Source: Tritrichomonas musculus (lineage: Eukaryota > Parabasalia > Tritrichomonadida > Tritrichomonadidae). From it: DNA of 64,000 nucleotides. Of the stretch, positions 1 to 10,417 are shown piece after piece. A model generated the notes under the pieces. The model had not been told where the DNA came from and ran no database searches. It saw nothing but the letters and a program-made list of their open reading frames with translations. The first letter of the stretch is position 1; every line of letters begins with the position of its first letter. Location of the stretch: contig JAPFFF010000015.1 in assembly GCA_039105265.1 (NCBI GenBank), positions 1,302,001-1,366,000 on the forward strand. Reading direction: 5' to 3'. Both the position numbers and the translations under genes were made by a program.

Positions 1-2606
1 CTTGGACGATGATATTTAATTTAAAATTTCTTATTGATGATTGAGAATGTATAATTGAACTATTTTTATCTTTATTTAAATGAAATATTTATATTTTATA
101 TTTTATATATAAACATATATAAATAACATAATAATATAATTATCATTGTAATAAGTTTATATTCAATAAATTATCCATGAATAAAATAAATAAAATTCTT
201 AAAAAAAAAAAATGAAATTATCTCAAATAAATATTTTAATTGAGAGTAATTGAATAGAAATAAATAATTTATTCAAAATCTTTCAAAAAAAAATTAATGA
301 TTATTTTTTCTTTCTTATAAAATAAATAAAAATTCATACGCTGAATTTCTTTTCTGGGAGGGTCAATTGGGTTATAATAACATCACTAATCTTTTGTATA
401 AACGATTTCTTAATTTCACATACCTATTTATGAAAATCAGATACAGATAACATATAATTTCCATTATTTGAACAATAAATGTATTTTTAATAATGCAAAT
501 TCATTTAAATATGATCAAAAATATTAATATTAACAAATATCGAAAAAATGACTATTAATTAATTATATAAAATCATTTTAATATATTTTTTAACGTACAA
601 AAAAAAACCGTCTTCGTTCTCCTTTTGATAATATAATTATCGTTGCCTACAATATTCTTAATAAATTTTGTATGAACTCATAGAACAAATCAAGAAATTA
701 CGAAATCAAACTTTTTTGTTTTTTATTTCCTTATGATAAAAAAGTATACTCATCACCATTTTGGGGAGAAAATTTATTTTTGTGTTTATTTTTAATATGA
801 ACAAATTTTATTCTATTCCTTTAAGGGTGTAATTTTTTAGCACAGTGCTGCAGCACAGAGAACTTTTTGTATGTATATATGGTCCAGATAAACTTTTTGA
901 GAAATTAAAATTAATATTTTTTAAACAAAAAAGCATGACCCCCTATTCATGCTTTTTTTATTCCTTTAAAATAATTTAAAAATATTTGTTTTCTTATTTA
1001 ATATTGATTTTAACCATTAAATCCTAAATTTTATCAATTTAGGAAGCCCAACAAGCCATTTGATTCTCTAAATCAACCATTTTTGAGAAGAATTATTAAT
1101 CAAATAATAATCTCATTTTTGAAAATTTTCGATTATTTCGCCTTTAACATATTCTCTAAATGGCATAAATTAAGAAATCAATAAAAAATACAATGAACTT
1201 TTAATCTTTTCTATGTAAAATAAAGCTCGAAAAAATGGACGATTATTTTCTTCTGAAAAAGTTGTATGTGCTATAAAGAATTCCTCATTCCTTTAAATTC
1301 CATATTCAACAAATTCTAATCAAAAAATATTTCATTAACACTTATAAATTATTAATCAAGACACTATTCATATGATTAATAGAGTTCTCTTAATTTCAGA
1401 TAATGTAGATATTTAAAAATATAATACAAATCATAATAAAATTTTCACTTTTATAATCTATCGAACATCTTGTCTCATATAAAATGTTCAAACCTCTGCT
1501 TATGGTTAAAAGATTAATAGTGTCAAATCTCACTTAGATTAATATACGGAACTCATTATTGTTAACCAACCTTTCAATTTTTTAAGATAGAATATTCTAT
1601 CTTATTAACGATTTTTAGTAAGACTTGTTTCAATTTAGAATATAATGGCTTTTTGAATATTTTTTATTTTATAAAAGATCAAACTTTTTGTGAAAGTATT
1701 TTTTTTTTTTAATATTTTTTATATGCTTTTGCAATTATGCTCTTCCTATTTTTATTAAACAATAGAAATATTTTGGAAATTCAAATATTGAATTATATTT
1801 TAAAAAGCTGATAGATTTATTAGAAAATCTAAAAAAATTTCTGATTTATCGTCTTTACTTAAAAAAATAAATTTATCTTATTTTTATACGATTTAAAATT
1901 CTAGAATACTTGAAATATAGATTAAAAAATTTACATTTATTACTTTAAAATATATTTAAACTGTTATAAATCAGAGGTTTTATTTGCCATAACTCTTAAA
2001 AGTCCAAAAAAAAAGTCCATGCATTCAAAATCCAACTTTTTCAATTAATTATTTGAGTAAATATTTTTCCAATTTTCTTTTGAAATTTCAGTAAAAAAAT
2101 TCTGAATAAAAACGTATTTAAACGTGCGTCATTCAAAATATTGTATTAGATTTCATAAATTAAAAAGTCCAGATCGAGAAAAACGAGTTTTTTAAAATTT
2201 TAATTATATTGATAGAATTAACAAATTTATGAGATTTTTTCATTAGTTCTCCATACACATATGCTACAAAATATTTATAATGTGTAAATAACTAAATTTA
2301 ATATATATTAACATTATTAATGTATATGATAATAGATAGTAGAACGAATAAAAAATATTTATGAAATTTCTCGTATCTTTTTTTGATGCACCACTTTTTT
2401 TGATTACATTCTTTTTTGGAAAAAATGCATATTGTTAGGTTATAATAAGAATTTTGATATCGCGCGTTGCATAAATATTGCTAACAATAACAAGAATATT
2501 TTATTTGGTATGCATATTTTGCAAATTCCTGAGATGCTAATTTGAAAATAAACTTTATAATTAGCTTGGAAACAACATTCGAGATTTATTGGATCTTTGG
2601 ACTAAT
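1..2606. other. Gene-free AT-rich region
   Basis: No convincing reading frame is present on either strand. The stretch is dominated by A/T runs. Two small symmetric elements stand out: the perfect 12-nt palindrome GTGCTGCAGCAC at 845-856 and a 12-bp hairpin at 927-958, listed separately. I see no tRNA-like or rRNA-like sequence. Confidence 0.6.
927..958. repeat. Perfect 12-bp hairpin with C-rich loop
   Basis: The arms at 927-938 and 947-958 (AAAAAAGCATGA and its complement) are perfect, around the 8-nt loop CCCCCTAT. It resembles an intrinsic bacterial terminator, but there is no gene beside it and the genome is eukaryotic. Its role is unknown. Confidence 0.5.
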
Positions 2607-3110
2607 TAAGGGTGTCCAAATTGGATATTTTAACCGTTTTTTGGATTTTTTTTTTTTAAATTTTGGATAACGGTTTTATTTTGAATTACTATTTGTCTAT
2701 ATAGAATTATTAAAAAAAACCAATAAATTCTTTATTTTTGCATATTTTTGTGCATTTGCTGTTAATTAAATTAGTTATGCATTGGGTTTTTTAATTTTCT
2801 TTGATGCAAAATAAAGGAAATGGCAGAAATTACAAAAAATCCAAAAATATTAATGTAAACTATAGAATGGATTTTTTATATATCCATTCAATGGTTTATT
2901 TTGGATTTTCTCAGAAAAAAATCCATTCAATGGTTTACCGTATTCAAAAAAAATCCATTCTATAGTTTACATTAAGAACTTTTTGAGAATAAAAATCCAT
3001 TTATTAAAACTTTTGATTTATTATATGAAAAAATGAAAAATCCAAGCTGGATTTTTTTTCCATCCAGGATTACGGTTATCCTACGATAAAATCCAAAATG
3101 GACTGGATTA
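2607..3110. mobile_element. MITE-like non-autonomous element (about 500 bp)
   Basis: The left end (TAAGGGTGTCCAAATTGGAT) and the reverse complement of the right end (TAATCCAGTCCATTTTGGAT) match at 14 of 20 positions. The 7-nt direct repeat GACTAAT lies immediately outside both ends (2600-2606 and 3111-3117) and could be a target-site duplication. Inside are a long hairpin (2851-2974), direct repeats and a second inverted motif (GGATAACGGT near 2665 against ACGGTTATCC near 3073). There is no coding capacity. The boundaries are inferred from symmetry alone. Confidence 0.45.
2851..2974. repeat. 27-bp perfect inverted repeat with internal direct repeats
   Basis: The arms at 2851-2877 and 2948-2974 are perfect reverse complements; each contains GTAAACTATAGAATGG or its complement. 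The 70-nt spacer carries two identical copies of ATCCATTCAATGGTTTA (2882-2898 and 2921-2937). The structure forms the core of the MITE-like element around it. Confidence 0.7.
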
Positions 3111-3291
3111 GACTAATAAAATTGCTGGTTCATCCTTTTTTGACGATGAATTTGGGTCATTGGATCTAAATGTATATATTTGCTTTTGGATCTTAAATTA
3201 TTCAATTTTTAAAATTTTAGCTTTCTTTTCAAAAAGTTGATATATAACACAAAAAGTTATGTTCCCGTCAGATTGAAAACAGTTTAATTTG

Positions 3292-3297
3292 TCATTC
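3292..3297 (+). promoter_or_regulatory. Initiator-like motif of the kinase gene
   Basis: TCATTC lies 21 nt before the ATG at 3313 and fits the trichomonad initiator TCA-Y-(T/A). Two copies of AAAAAGTT lie further upstream (3231-3258). No transcription start was measured. Confidence 0.35.
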
Positions 3298-3312
3298 TAA
3301 ATTTTCAAAAAG

Positions 3313-4305
3313 ATGACAAGATATAATAATATTAATGATGTCCTTATTGAATTAGAAGATTACGAAATCAAAAATTTAATTGGTAATGGTGGTTCTGGAG
3401 TCGTTTTCAGAGCCATTGAAAAGAAAACAGGAAAAGAAACAGCGTTAAAAGTTATTGAACAAACCACCAACTTAAGAGTTCCGCCCCTTCTAAATTTGCC
3501 AGGCATAGTTAAAATTCTTGGATTCCGTTTTCCTTTGACAAAAGAGCAAATAGCAGAGAAAACATCCAAAAGGATAAATCTTAAAATGACTGTAACAGAT
3601 AAAGGTAGGAAAACTGAGGTCGATCTTAGTAGTGCAGTTATTGTTACAGAATTAATGAAGAACGGCAGCCTTGACACGATAGTGAGTGACTACCTAAAAA
3701 CCAAAAAATGCAATGAAAAGATCAATCCAACAATTCGAAGTAAGGTTATATTTGGAGTTGCAGCCACCATGAAAAGGGTTCATAAAAATAACGTTATCCA
3801 CAGAGACTTAAAACTCGAGAATGTTTTCTTGGACGATAATTTAGAGCCAAGAATAGCTGACTTTGGACTCGCTAATGCTTATCTAGGCAATATCGGTATG
3901 ACAATGACAATTAGAACACCATATACTTTGGCACCAGAAATTTTCATGGATGATGAAGATGTTTATTGCGAGCCAGTCGATGTTTATGCATATGCGTTTC
4001 TTCTTTATAGGATGTTTACAAATTACATTGAATTTGCTGATGGTAAACAAATTGGGTCATCACAACGATATATGATGAAAATTGGGCGTGGACTTAGGCC
4101 AAAAAAGCCTGAAGAATGCCCTGATGTTTACTGGGAATTAATTCAAGATTGCTGGAGGCAAAATCCATTTGAAAGGCTTAATTTCGATCAAATCACTGAA
4201 AAACTAAAAGATGATAAATATGCTCTTGAAGAATATGGAGTCAAAACAGATTTAGATCAACTTCATGAATATCGAGAACGAATTGATATAGATGACAATG
4301 AATAA
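3313..4305 (+). CDS. TKL-like protein kinase
   Basis: This is a 330-residue single-domain kinase that probably phosphorylates Ser/Thr. The Gly-rich loop GNGGSGVV is at 24-31, the ATP-binding Lys at 46 (ETALKVI), HRDLKLEN at 163-170 with catalytic Asp165, DFG at 183-185 and APE at 207-209. The C-lobe ending with DCWRQNPFERLNF is typical of the tyrosine-kinase-like group, which is strongly expanded in trichomonads. All catalytic residues are present, so it is probably active. The span between the Lys46 strand and the GIVKILGF strand is very short, and I find no obvious alpha-C helix with its conserved Glu. No transmembrane or accessory domain is seen. Substrates are unknown. Two decayed relatives follow downstream on the same strand. 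Confidence 0.85.
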   Translation: MTRYNNINDVLIELEDYEIKNLIGNGGSGVVFRAIEKKTGKETALKVIEQTTNLRVPPLLNLPGIVKILGFRFPLTKEQIAEKTSKRINLKMTVTDKGRKTEVDLSSAVIVTELMKNGSLDTIVSDYLKTKKCNEKINPTIRSKVIFGVAATMKRVHKNNVIHRDLKLENVFLDDNLEPRIADFGLANAYLGNIGMTMTIRTPYTLAPEIFMDDEDVYCEPVDVYAYAFLLYRMFTNYIEFADGKQIGSSQRYMMKIGRGLRPKKPEECPDVYWELIQDCWRQNPFERLNFDQITEKLKDDKYALEEYGVKTDLDQLHEYRERIDIDDNE

Positions 4306-4326
4306 AATTTAGATTTTGCAACATCA

Positions 4327-4882
4327 ATGAAGTATCATGTCGATCTCGATAGAAATCTAAAGTATCTAAATGAATCTGAAATTGAAAAATTGAAAATTTT
4401 AAAGTTGAAGGAAATAGTCAAAAAGAAAGGAAGCCAAATTAACAGTTCAATATACATGATTCAGATCAGATTCCTAGAGAATCACCTCGACAAATACAAA
4501 GAAGTTCAACTATTTGACATTAAGGATTCCAGCACTCACAAGCAGGCTGAAAACAACCATAATATTATTTCAAAAGAAGCCGCCAAATCTACTCAAAGAG
4601 ACAACTTTTTGATCTATGAAGAAGAAAATCAAAAAGTTGTGAAGAAGATTGGAGAAGGAGCAACATCAATAGCATTCAAAGTCATTGAAAAGAGAAGTTC
4701 ACAAGTGATGTGTAAGAAAGTCATCAAAACTGTTGACGATAAAAATGCATTCAAAAAGCTCCAAAATTCAATGGAATGAAGTTGATGTTCTTATGAGTAT
4801 TGATCATCCAAGCATATGTCGAGTTATTAGCTTTAATTCCCGTGAAAAAATCCCAGAAAATGACTTTTTTAAAAACATTTGA
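4327..4882 (+). pseudogene. Protein kinase remnant, frameshifted and truncated
   Basis: It opens 21 nt after the intact kinase. The first frame (4327-4779, 150 residues) has a charged N-terminal region of about 100 residues and then a kinase N-lobe start: IGEGATSIAFKVIEKRSSQ with Lys in CKKVI. The frame stops at 4777, but kinase-like sequence continues in another frame from about 4775 (NEVDVLMSIDHPSICRVISF) to a stop at 4880-4882. One indel near 4775 explains this. The C-lobe with HRD and DFG is absent, so no active kinase can be made. An unrecognised intron is less likely, because no splice motifs flank the shift. Confidence 0.7.
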
Positions 4883-5220
4883 ATATTCATTAGAATAAAA
4901 CAGATTTATCACACTAACATAAATAAACTTTAACTATATTTTAGATAGAATAACTATTATATATTATATTAAATTATATATATACATACATAAAGCCCAA
5001 ATAAATTATGCTCTGAGTTTTTTTTTGTCGAAAATATATATTTTTAACTTTTTAGTGATGCAAAAAAATTATAAAACTTTACTTCTTTATTGAATTAAGA
5101 ATTAATTGCTCTTAAATATTTTTGAGTTGAATTTCAATAATTGAAAATTTATTTTTCTAAAAGACCAAGAGATAATGGTTATTAATAACTTTCAGAAGAC
5201 TATAAATTCAATTTTAAACT
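4883..5220. other. AT-rich spacer between kinase remnants
   Basis: No ORF or RNA gene is recognisable. It may contain eroded remains of the kinase copies on either side, but I cannot trace them. Confidence 0.4.
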
Positions 5221-5391
5221 GGTAAAGGCTGTTTTGAAGTCGTTTTCATGAGCATTGAAAAGAAAATAGGAAAAGAAATAGCGCTAAAACATTTTACAAA
5301 TCGGCAACTTAAAGAAGCTGAAGGAACAAGGAAACAAGTATACCTAAAAAAACTAGATTCAATTGGATCAGCAATTAAATCTTTAGGATAA
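5221..5391 (+). pseudogene. Short kinase N-lobe fragment
   Basis: One frame reads GKGCFEVVFMSIEKKIGKE then IALKH. This closely parallels the N-lobe of the kinase at 3313 (GNGGSGVVFRAIEKKTGKE then TALKV). The similarity fades after about 30 residues and the frame stops at 5389-5391. There is no start codon, catalytic loop or DFG. This is a partial duplicate of the upstream kinase. Confidence 0.65.
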
Positions 5392-5807
5392 TATTTTGAG
5401 AAAAAAAAAATTCTTATGATTAAAAATTTTTCATTTTATCTCAAGTAAAATAAGGTAACAGATAATATTTTAAGTAAAATAATGTTTTAATTCATATTAA
5501 ATAATTGCTCTAAATGAATTAAATCTTTTTGCCAATTATATAAATGGATAAATTAATATTTTAAAAAACTGAATTTTCACTTTTGAATAATTTCAGACCC
5601 CTCTCAACTTTTGGACAACAAAACCATGAAAATTAATTCTCATACTAAATGTGATGCAAAATTAATATATTTAGTATTTTATAATAGAAAAACTAATTAT
5701 TATAATATTATAGAATATAAAAAACCGTTTACTTCGAAGTTTTTGAAAACGAAATATTACTTGTTTTCAATCAAAAAGTTCTGATTATTTCCAAATAACA
5801 TTTATCA
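5392..5807. other. AT-rich intergenic region
   Basis: There is no coding sequence. TCAAAAAGTT at 5771-5780, 28 nt before the next start codon, matches a motif also seen upstream of other genes here and may be part of the promoter. Confidence 0.4.
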
Positions 5808-7361
5808 ATGACTAATCTTGACGGACATGAAAACAATGACGATTCTTTTAATGCTTCTGATATACTCCAATCTCCAATAAAAAGTGAAATGTCAGAATCT
5901 GCAGATGTAGATGATTATTTAAAAATGTTAGGAATAGATAATGACGCTGATAACAATCAAAAACCAGAAGAATCTAGCCATCTTGGAAATGATAATAATA
6001 GTGATGATGGTACAGGCCTCCCTTCCTTTTTACAAGATTCAAATGATGACCATCAAGATCAGGTTCCACAAGAGCAGCCAGAAGAGTGGACATTACCACC
6101 AGAACAGGATCAATTTGATCTTGATAATTTGGATGATCAAGGTCAACAACCAATTGAAGATCTTGTTCAAACTGATAATCTCGACCAACAGCAATACAAT
6201 GAACAAACAGACGACCTTCATCAACAAGAAAATATCTATCAACAAGAAAATATCGATCAAACAGAAAACAATGAACAATTTGATAATCTTGAACAACAAG
6301 ACCATATCGATCAAAACAAAGAAGAAAATCTACCAAATGATGAAGATGAAATTGGCTTACCCGAAATCGAAGTTAATGATGATAATGCTTCAGCTAATGG
6401 CCAAAGCGAAGACCAAATTCAAAATTCTGGCGATTCTAACAATAATTCTGATGATAGTGTTGATATTACAAATCAAACCCCACAAAAAGCACAAACGGCA
6501 CAATCTCCAGGTGGATCGAAATCTAAACAAAAAGAAACAAAATCATTTCAAGAATTCCTTGAAAGAAATAATAATTGTTTCCAACGCCACTACGATAAAT
6601 CAGTAGAGCGCCCTCCATCTCCACATACAATCCGCTATAGGAACACTGGAAAAGTACAACCTAAATTTCATTCGCCAGAGGCCAAGAAATTAAGAGAAAA
6701 ATGCCAAACAGAACGAATCAATCAACTCTTCGAAGCAAGCATTCGAAAAGGTCCATGCAACTCCAATTATCCACCTAAAACTGGAGATGCTAATAATAAT
6801 AATAATACACAGAATGCTACGTCAGACTCTATTAATTCACCAAAACAAAGTAACAATGTAAACAACCAAAACACGATAATGAGTGAAGCTTCTACAACTT
6901 TAGCAAACTCCAAGAGTGATAGAATAATTGATTTAACTGTTGGGAAAAAATCAAATCTTACAAAAAGCCAAGTATACGGAATTCTAAGGAAATTCTACAT
7001 AAAAAATGAAAAAGATCGTTCAGAAATTCTTAAAAATTGTGGTGGTGATGACGAAGAAAGTAAAAATCAAGATCAAGAAAATAATGATAATAATGAAAAT
7101 AATGAAAATAATAGCAATGAAAATGAAAATAATGATGAAAACAAGACTTACAGCGCTGAATCATTGAAGACAATTTTAAAGCAAGCTGCATCATCAGAAG
7201 GTGGGGACAGCTTTATTAAAAAGATAAGACCTATTGTAAAAGCTGCAATATTTGACATGAAACAGCCAATAGTTTCTCCAATGACCCAGAAACAGCGAGC
7301 TGCAATGAAGTTCGATGAAACTCTTCGCACTTCATTAAGAAAGCCATCACCAAAACAATAA
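5808..7361 (+). CDS. Acidic Asn/Gln-rich protein of unknown function
   Basis: This 517-residue protein is not recognised. Residues 1-230 are very acidic and rich in Asn, Gln and Asp, with imperfect repeats built on QQENI/DQTEN/EQFDN (about 125-165). A more ordered, basic stretch follows: SFQEFLERNNNCFQRHYDKS near 246-265 and FHSPEAKKLREKCQTERINQ near 287-306. Two later segments also look ordered: a helix-like one near 373-408 (IIDLTVGKKSNLTKSQVYGI) and the basic C-terminus (TLRTSLRKPSPKQ). There is no signal peptide or membrane segment. The ordered central and C-terminal blocks probably mediate binding, with the acidic part acting as a disordered arm. The start is the first ATG in frame, preceded by an AAAAAGTT motif. 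Confidence 0.7.
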   Translation: MTNLDGHENNDDSFNASDILQSPIKSEMSESADVDDYLKMLGIDNDADNNQKPEESSHLGNDNNSDDGTGLPSFLQDSNDDHQDQVPQEQPEEWTLPPEQDQFDLDNLDDQGQQPIEDLVQTDNLDQQQYNEQTDDLHQQENIYQQENIDQTENNEQFDNLEQQDHIDQNKEENLPNDEDEIGLPEIEVNDDNASANGQSEDQIQNSGDSNNNSDDSVDITNQTPQKAQTAQSPGGSKSKQKETKSFQEFLERNNNCFQRHYDKSVERPPSPHTIRYRNTGKVQPKFHSPEAKKLREKCQTERINQLFEASIRKGPCNSNYPPKTGDANNNNNTQNATSDSINSPKQSNNVNNQNTIMSEASTTLANSKSDRIIDLTVGKKSNLTKSQVYGILRKFYIKNEKDRSEILKNCGGDDEESKNQDQENNDNNENNENNSNENENNDENKTYSAESLKTILKQAASSEGGDSFIKKIRPIVKAAIFDMKQPIVSPMTQKQRAAMKFDETLRTSLRKPSPKQ

Positions 7362-7737
7362 ATCTTTTTTTGTTCATACAATAAAAAAAATTTTACTTTA
7401 TAAGGTAAGCTTTTTGGTTATTTTTTATATAAGTGATTATTATATCTCAAATGTTCACAATGAAATGTAATATTGCAAAATTGCCAAAAATTGTCATTGG
7501 ATTTTTTTCAAAATTTTCTCCCTTTCATCATATGAAATTTTTGTCTTTAAAAATACATGGCGCCATCAAATCAAAAATATTGAAACTTTATTTGTTTGAT
7601 GTAATTGAAAAAAAAGTTAAAAACGCCAACAATCGTTACGTTTAAAATTAAATTCATTAAATATAAAATCTTTTTAACTATTTACCATAAATCAAGATAA
7701 CATTTATAATGGAAATATAGAAGATCTCCATTATCAA
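7362..7737. other. Intergenic region
   Basis: A 70-codon open frame (7433-7645) lies here, but its A/T-driven composition and lack of recognisable sequence make it a likely chance ORF. Nothing else is seen. Confidence 0.4.
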
Positions 7738-8934
7738 ATGATGCCAGCAGAGATCTTAACATTAAAAAAACAAGAAAAAAACGAAAAATGTAATATTTTG
7801 AATCCCGAAGAATTGAAAAAAGTTAATCATTGGTTTGGAATGTTTTCAATGGAGATCACTACTACAGGCAAAAGATTCTTCTTTCGCATGGAATATGATT
7901 TAATGTATAAATCATATAGGTATTTCAGTGAACCACACTTTTACGAAGTTATTCCTGAAAACCATCCATGCCATTTATATTTTGATATTGAATTTCTTTT
8001 CGCGGAACATAATGATTTTGATGGCGATAAACTTGTTAATGATTTGATATTATTAGTTGATGACAAGCTTTTTTCATTATTTGGCCGAACTGATTATGAA
8101 ATAATTGATTTAGAGGCTACCTCTGAAAAAAAATTTTCACGACATTTAATTTTTCATAGTGATACTTTCATGTTTCGTAATAATTCTCATGTTGGGTACT
8201 TTGTCCAAACAGAAATATTAACACATCCAGAATTTGCACAAATCGTAGACCCCGCAGTTTATTCAAAAAATCGTAACTTCAGATGCATATGGTGCACCAA
8301 AAAAGCTAATGGGAGTAATTATCCACTTATCCCCAAAGATAAAACAAATTCAAAACCATCATTTTCTAATTTAGAATACTTTCTTAAAACTTTGATTGCC
8401 TATCCTCCCAAAACAAATCCACATTTAATTGGGTATCCTCATATTGATAATCCACCAATATCCAAGCAAGTAAAGACAAGTACTGTGCAAATTAAAGCTT
8501 CTAATCAACCATCTGACAACCAAAAAAAGGGTTCATCTGGTGATAAACAAGATATTGAGCAATTTGCAATTAAATCATTTGCTCCAAACGGATATATTAG
8601 TAAGATCTCATACTCTCCAGAGTTTGACACAATTTCACTTTTTGTTGAAGGAAGCAAATATTGCCAGAATATTGGCCGAGAACATAAATCAAATCATATT
8701 TACTTGATTTGCAAACTTTCTCAAGGTTATATCACCCAGAGATGTTTCGATCCTGATTGTCGTGGATATGAATCTCCTCCTGTTGAAATCCCTTATATAT
8801 TACTTCAGAATCTCCGTCAAAAATATTTACCAACTAATTATGATCCATCACTTATTATTCAAAATTATCAGAAAAAAGCTCCCAAAGGTTTGTCCTCAAT
8901 TGAAAAAATTATTTTAGAAAATAGTATAGACTAA
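7738..8934 (+). CDS. PRIMPOL: PrimPol primase-polymerase
   Basis: This archaeo-eukaryotic primase-family enzyme reprimes DNA synthesis beyond lesions in the nucleus. The 398-residue protein has the metal-binding motif DIE (Asp83, Glu85 in HLYFDIEF), the nucleotide-binding motif SRH (134-136) and the third catalytic Asp at 171 in DPAVYSKNRNFR. A disordered linker (about 240-275) leads to a UL52-type zinc knuckle with Cys309, His316, Cys336 and Cys341. The zinc-ligand spacing of 7, 20 and 5 is the one I recall for human PrimPol. It is shorter than the animal enzyme and no acidic RPA-binding tail is obvious. All catalytic and zinc residues are intact, so it is expected to be active. The start is an ATG-ATG doublet; either may be used. 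Confidence 0.88.
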   Translation: MMPAEILTLKKQEKNEKCNILNPEELKKVNHWFGMFSMEITTTGKRFFFRMEYDLMYKSYRYFSEPHFYEVIPENHPCHLYFDIEFLFAEHNDFDGDKLVNDLILLVDDKLFSLFGRTDYEIIDLEATSEKKFSRHLIFHSDTFMFRNNSHVGYFVQTEILTHPEFAQIVDPAVYSKNRNFRCIWCTKKANGSNYPLIPKDKTNSKPSFSNLEYFLKTLIAYPPKTNPHLIGYPHIDNPPISKQVKTSTVQIKASNQPSDNQKKGSSGDKQDIEQFAIKSFAPNGYISKISYSPEFDTISLFVEGSKYCQNIGREHKSNHIYLICKLSQGYITQRCFDPDCRGYESPPVEIPYILLQNLRQKYLPTNYDPSLIIQNYQKKAPKGLSSIEKIILENSID

Positions 8935-9273
8935 GCTAATGATTATTAGAATGTTCTTCAGTTGATTTTTTTTTTTTACTGAAATCTTATAATATAATTT
9001 CATGGTTTCATATCATTGCTCTGTATATGCATAATGTTTTTGTTAAAAGTGTTCAGTAAATAACAAGAAAATATTATTGTTTTATATCTTTTATCTTCTA
9101 ATAAAAACAAATATTTGATAAATTTTAAAATGTTACTACTATTATTTGCCATCTACCTTTAATCTAAATATTAAATATAATTTAATGATTACAAACTAGT
9201 AAATACGAGGAAAGATTAAAATCAAAGAAATATAAGGTCAAATGTAAATCACCATAAGATTGATATACAAAGA
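8935..9273. other. Intergenic region
   Basis: AT-rich and non-coding, with a T-run near 8967. No RNA gene or repeat is recognised. Confidence 0.4.
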
Positions 9274-10203
9274 ATGAGTGAAAGTGAAAAAAAGAAAATC
9301 AGATTTAAATTTTCTTTTCCGACTGTTCCTCATGAAACACAGACTACTTTAATGCCTATAGAAAAGAAAAAGGAATCAACAGTTGAAAATATGCGCGTAT
9401 CTGACGTTAAAACTTTACTCTTAAATGAGGTCCGCCCAATTACAACATTTTCAAAATCAATGTCACAGTGGTACAATACTCAACTTGGTTTTTATTATAC
9501 TGCAATTTCTGATCCAAGGTTTGAACCACTCACTCCTCCAAAAGATCTTTATAGCGATATACAACCAGGCATTATTTGCAATCTTAAAGAGGATTGTTAT
9601 GTTTTATCAAATCAGCATGGAAAAAAATCAACAAGCCTAAAATATGAAACTGATTTGAAGTGCCTATCATTTATGGAGTGTCTTGAAACAGGTGTAATAT
9701 CACATGAAACACTCAAACTCTTGATTCAAAATGAATATAATCTTAAGAATTGGGATAACGGAAAAATTATTTGTAAAGTAATCGACGATCGAATTCAACC
9801 TCAAAAAATATCGTATGTCAAACTTGAAATAGGCCCAGATGCCATAGAACTTAGAAATTTCAAAACAAATTCAACTGAAGCAAAATTAGAATTTGAACGA
9901 AGAACGCTTTTATATAGAAGGCCAATGATCTGCACTGATCCATCACCAGATGTTGCACGCGTACAAAGTGTTGTTGATACAAGAAAAAAGATGTGGCTTA
10001 GTGATAAACCTAAGGAAAAGGAGAGACAAATTCAAAAACAACAAAATATAAAGACGAAAAGAATTTCCGCCAAAAATGATACTTCTTTAAATCCAAGCCA
10101 GCGACCAAAAGAGGGTACTATATCTCGTTTTACTCAATTGAGAACCAAAGCCGATATACCAGATAGTTTACAACAAAAAATTGCTTCAATTACATTACAA
10201 TAA
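9274..10203 (+). CDS. Spt20-like SAGA complex subunit
   Basis: Spt20 (FAM48A/SUPT20H) is a structural subunit of the SAGA histone acetyltransferase co-activator. Two signatures match. NWDNGKIICKVIDDR (159-173) corresponds to the family's 'GxxxxEVxDYR' segment. MICTDPSPDVARV (218-230), followed by DTRKKMW, corresponds to the 'LCLDPSPxV...KM' block. The protein has 309 residues with a basic, disordered C-terminus (about 245-309) and no membrane segment. It is shorter than animal or yeast Spt20, which carry long low-complexity tails. Recognition rests on these two motifs in the right order, so a different Spt20-fold protein is possible. Confidence 0.6.
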   Translation: MSESEKKKIRFKFSFPTVPHETQTTLMPIEKKKESTVENMRVSDVKTLLLNEVRPITTFSKSMSQWYNTQLGFYYTAISDPRFEPLTPPKDLYSDIQPGIICNLKEDCYVLSNQHGKKSTSLKYETDLKCLSFMECLETGVISHETLKLLIQNEYNLKNWDNGKIICKVIDDRIQPQKISYVKLEIGPDAIELRNFKTNSTEAKLEFERRTLLYRRPMICTDPSPDVARVQSVVDTRKKMWLSDKPKEKERQIQKQQNIKTKRISAKNDTSLNPSQRPKEGTISRFTQLRTKADIPDSLQQKIASITLQ

Positions 10204-10417
10204 TATTGAATATTTTTATTTTTATTTGTTCTATTTGTATGCAAGTAAATAAAATAAAATAATATCGAAAAAATAACAATGTGCCAACATTTTTTATGTT
10301 TTATTTAATATCATGAAAATGCCTGTTTATGTTTTATGATATTATTATATCAGCCTACGTTTTTTATACACATATATAATCTAATAAATGTTATATCATA
10401 ACATTTTCCGAATTTGT

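Noticed and set aside
927-958. Hairpin followed by a T-run, like a bacterial terminator
   Set aside because: There is no gene to terminate and the window is eukaryotic, so only a repeat is reported.
4771-4790. Frameshift in the second kinase copy as a possible intron
   Set aside because: No GTAYGT or CTAAC...CAG-like sites flank the shift, and the C-lobe is missing anyway.
7433-7645. 70-codon ORF between the acidic protein and PrimPol
   Set aside because: Lys/Ile/Phe-rich chance composition with no motif or promoter.
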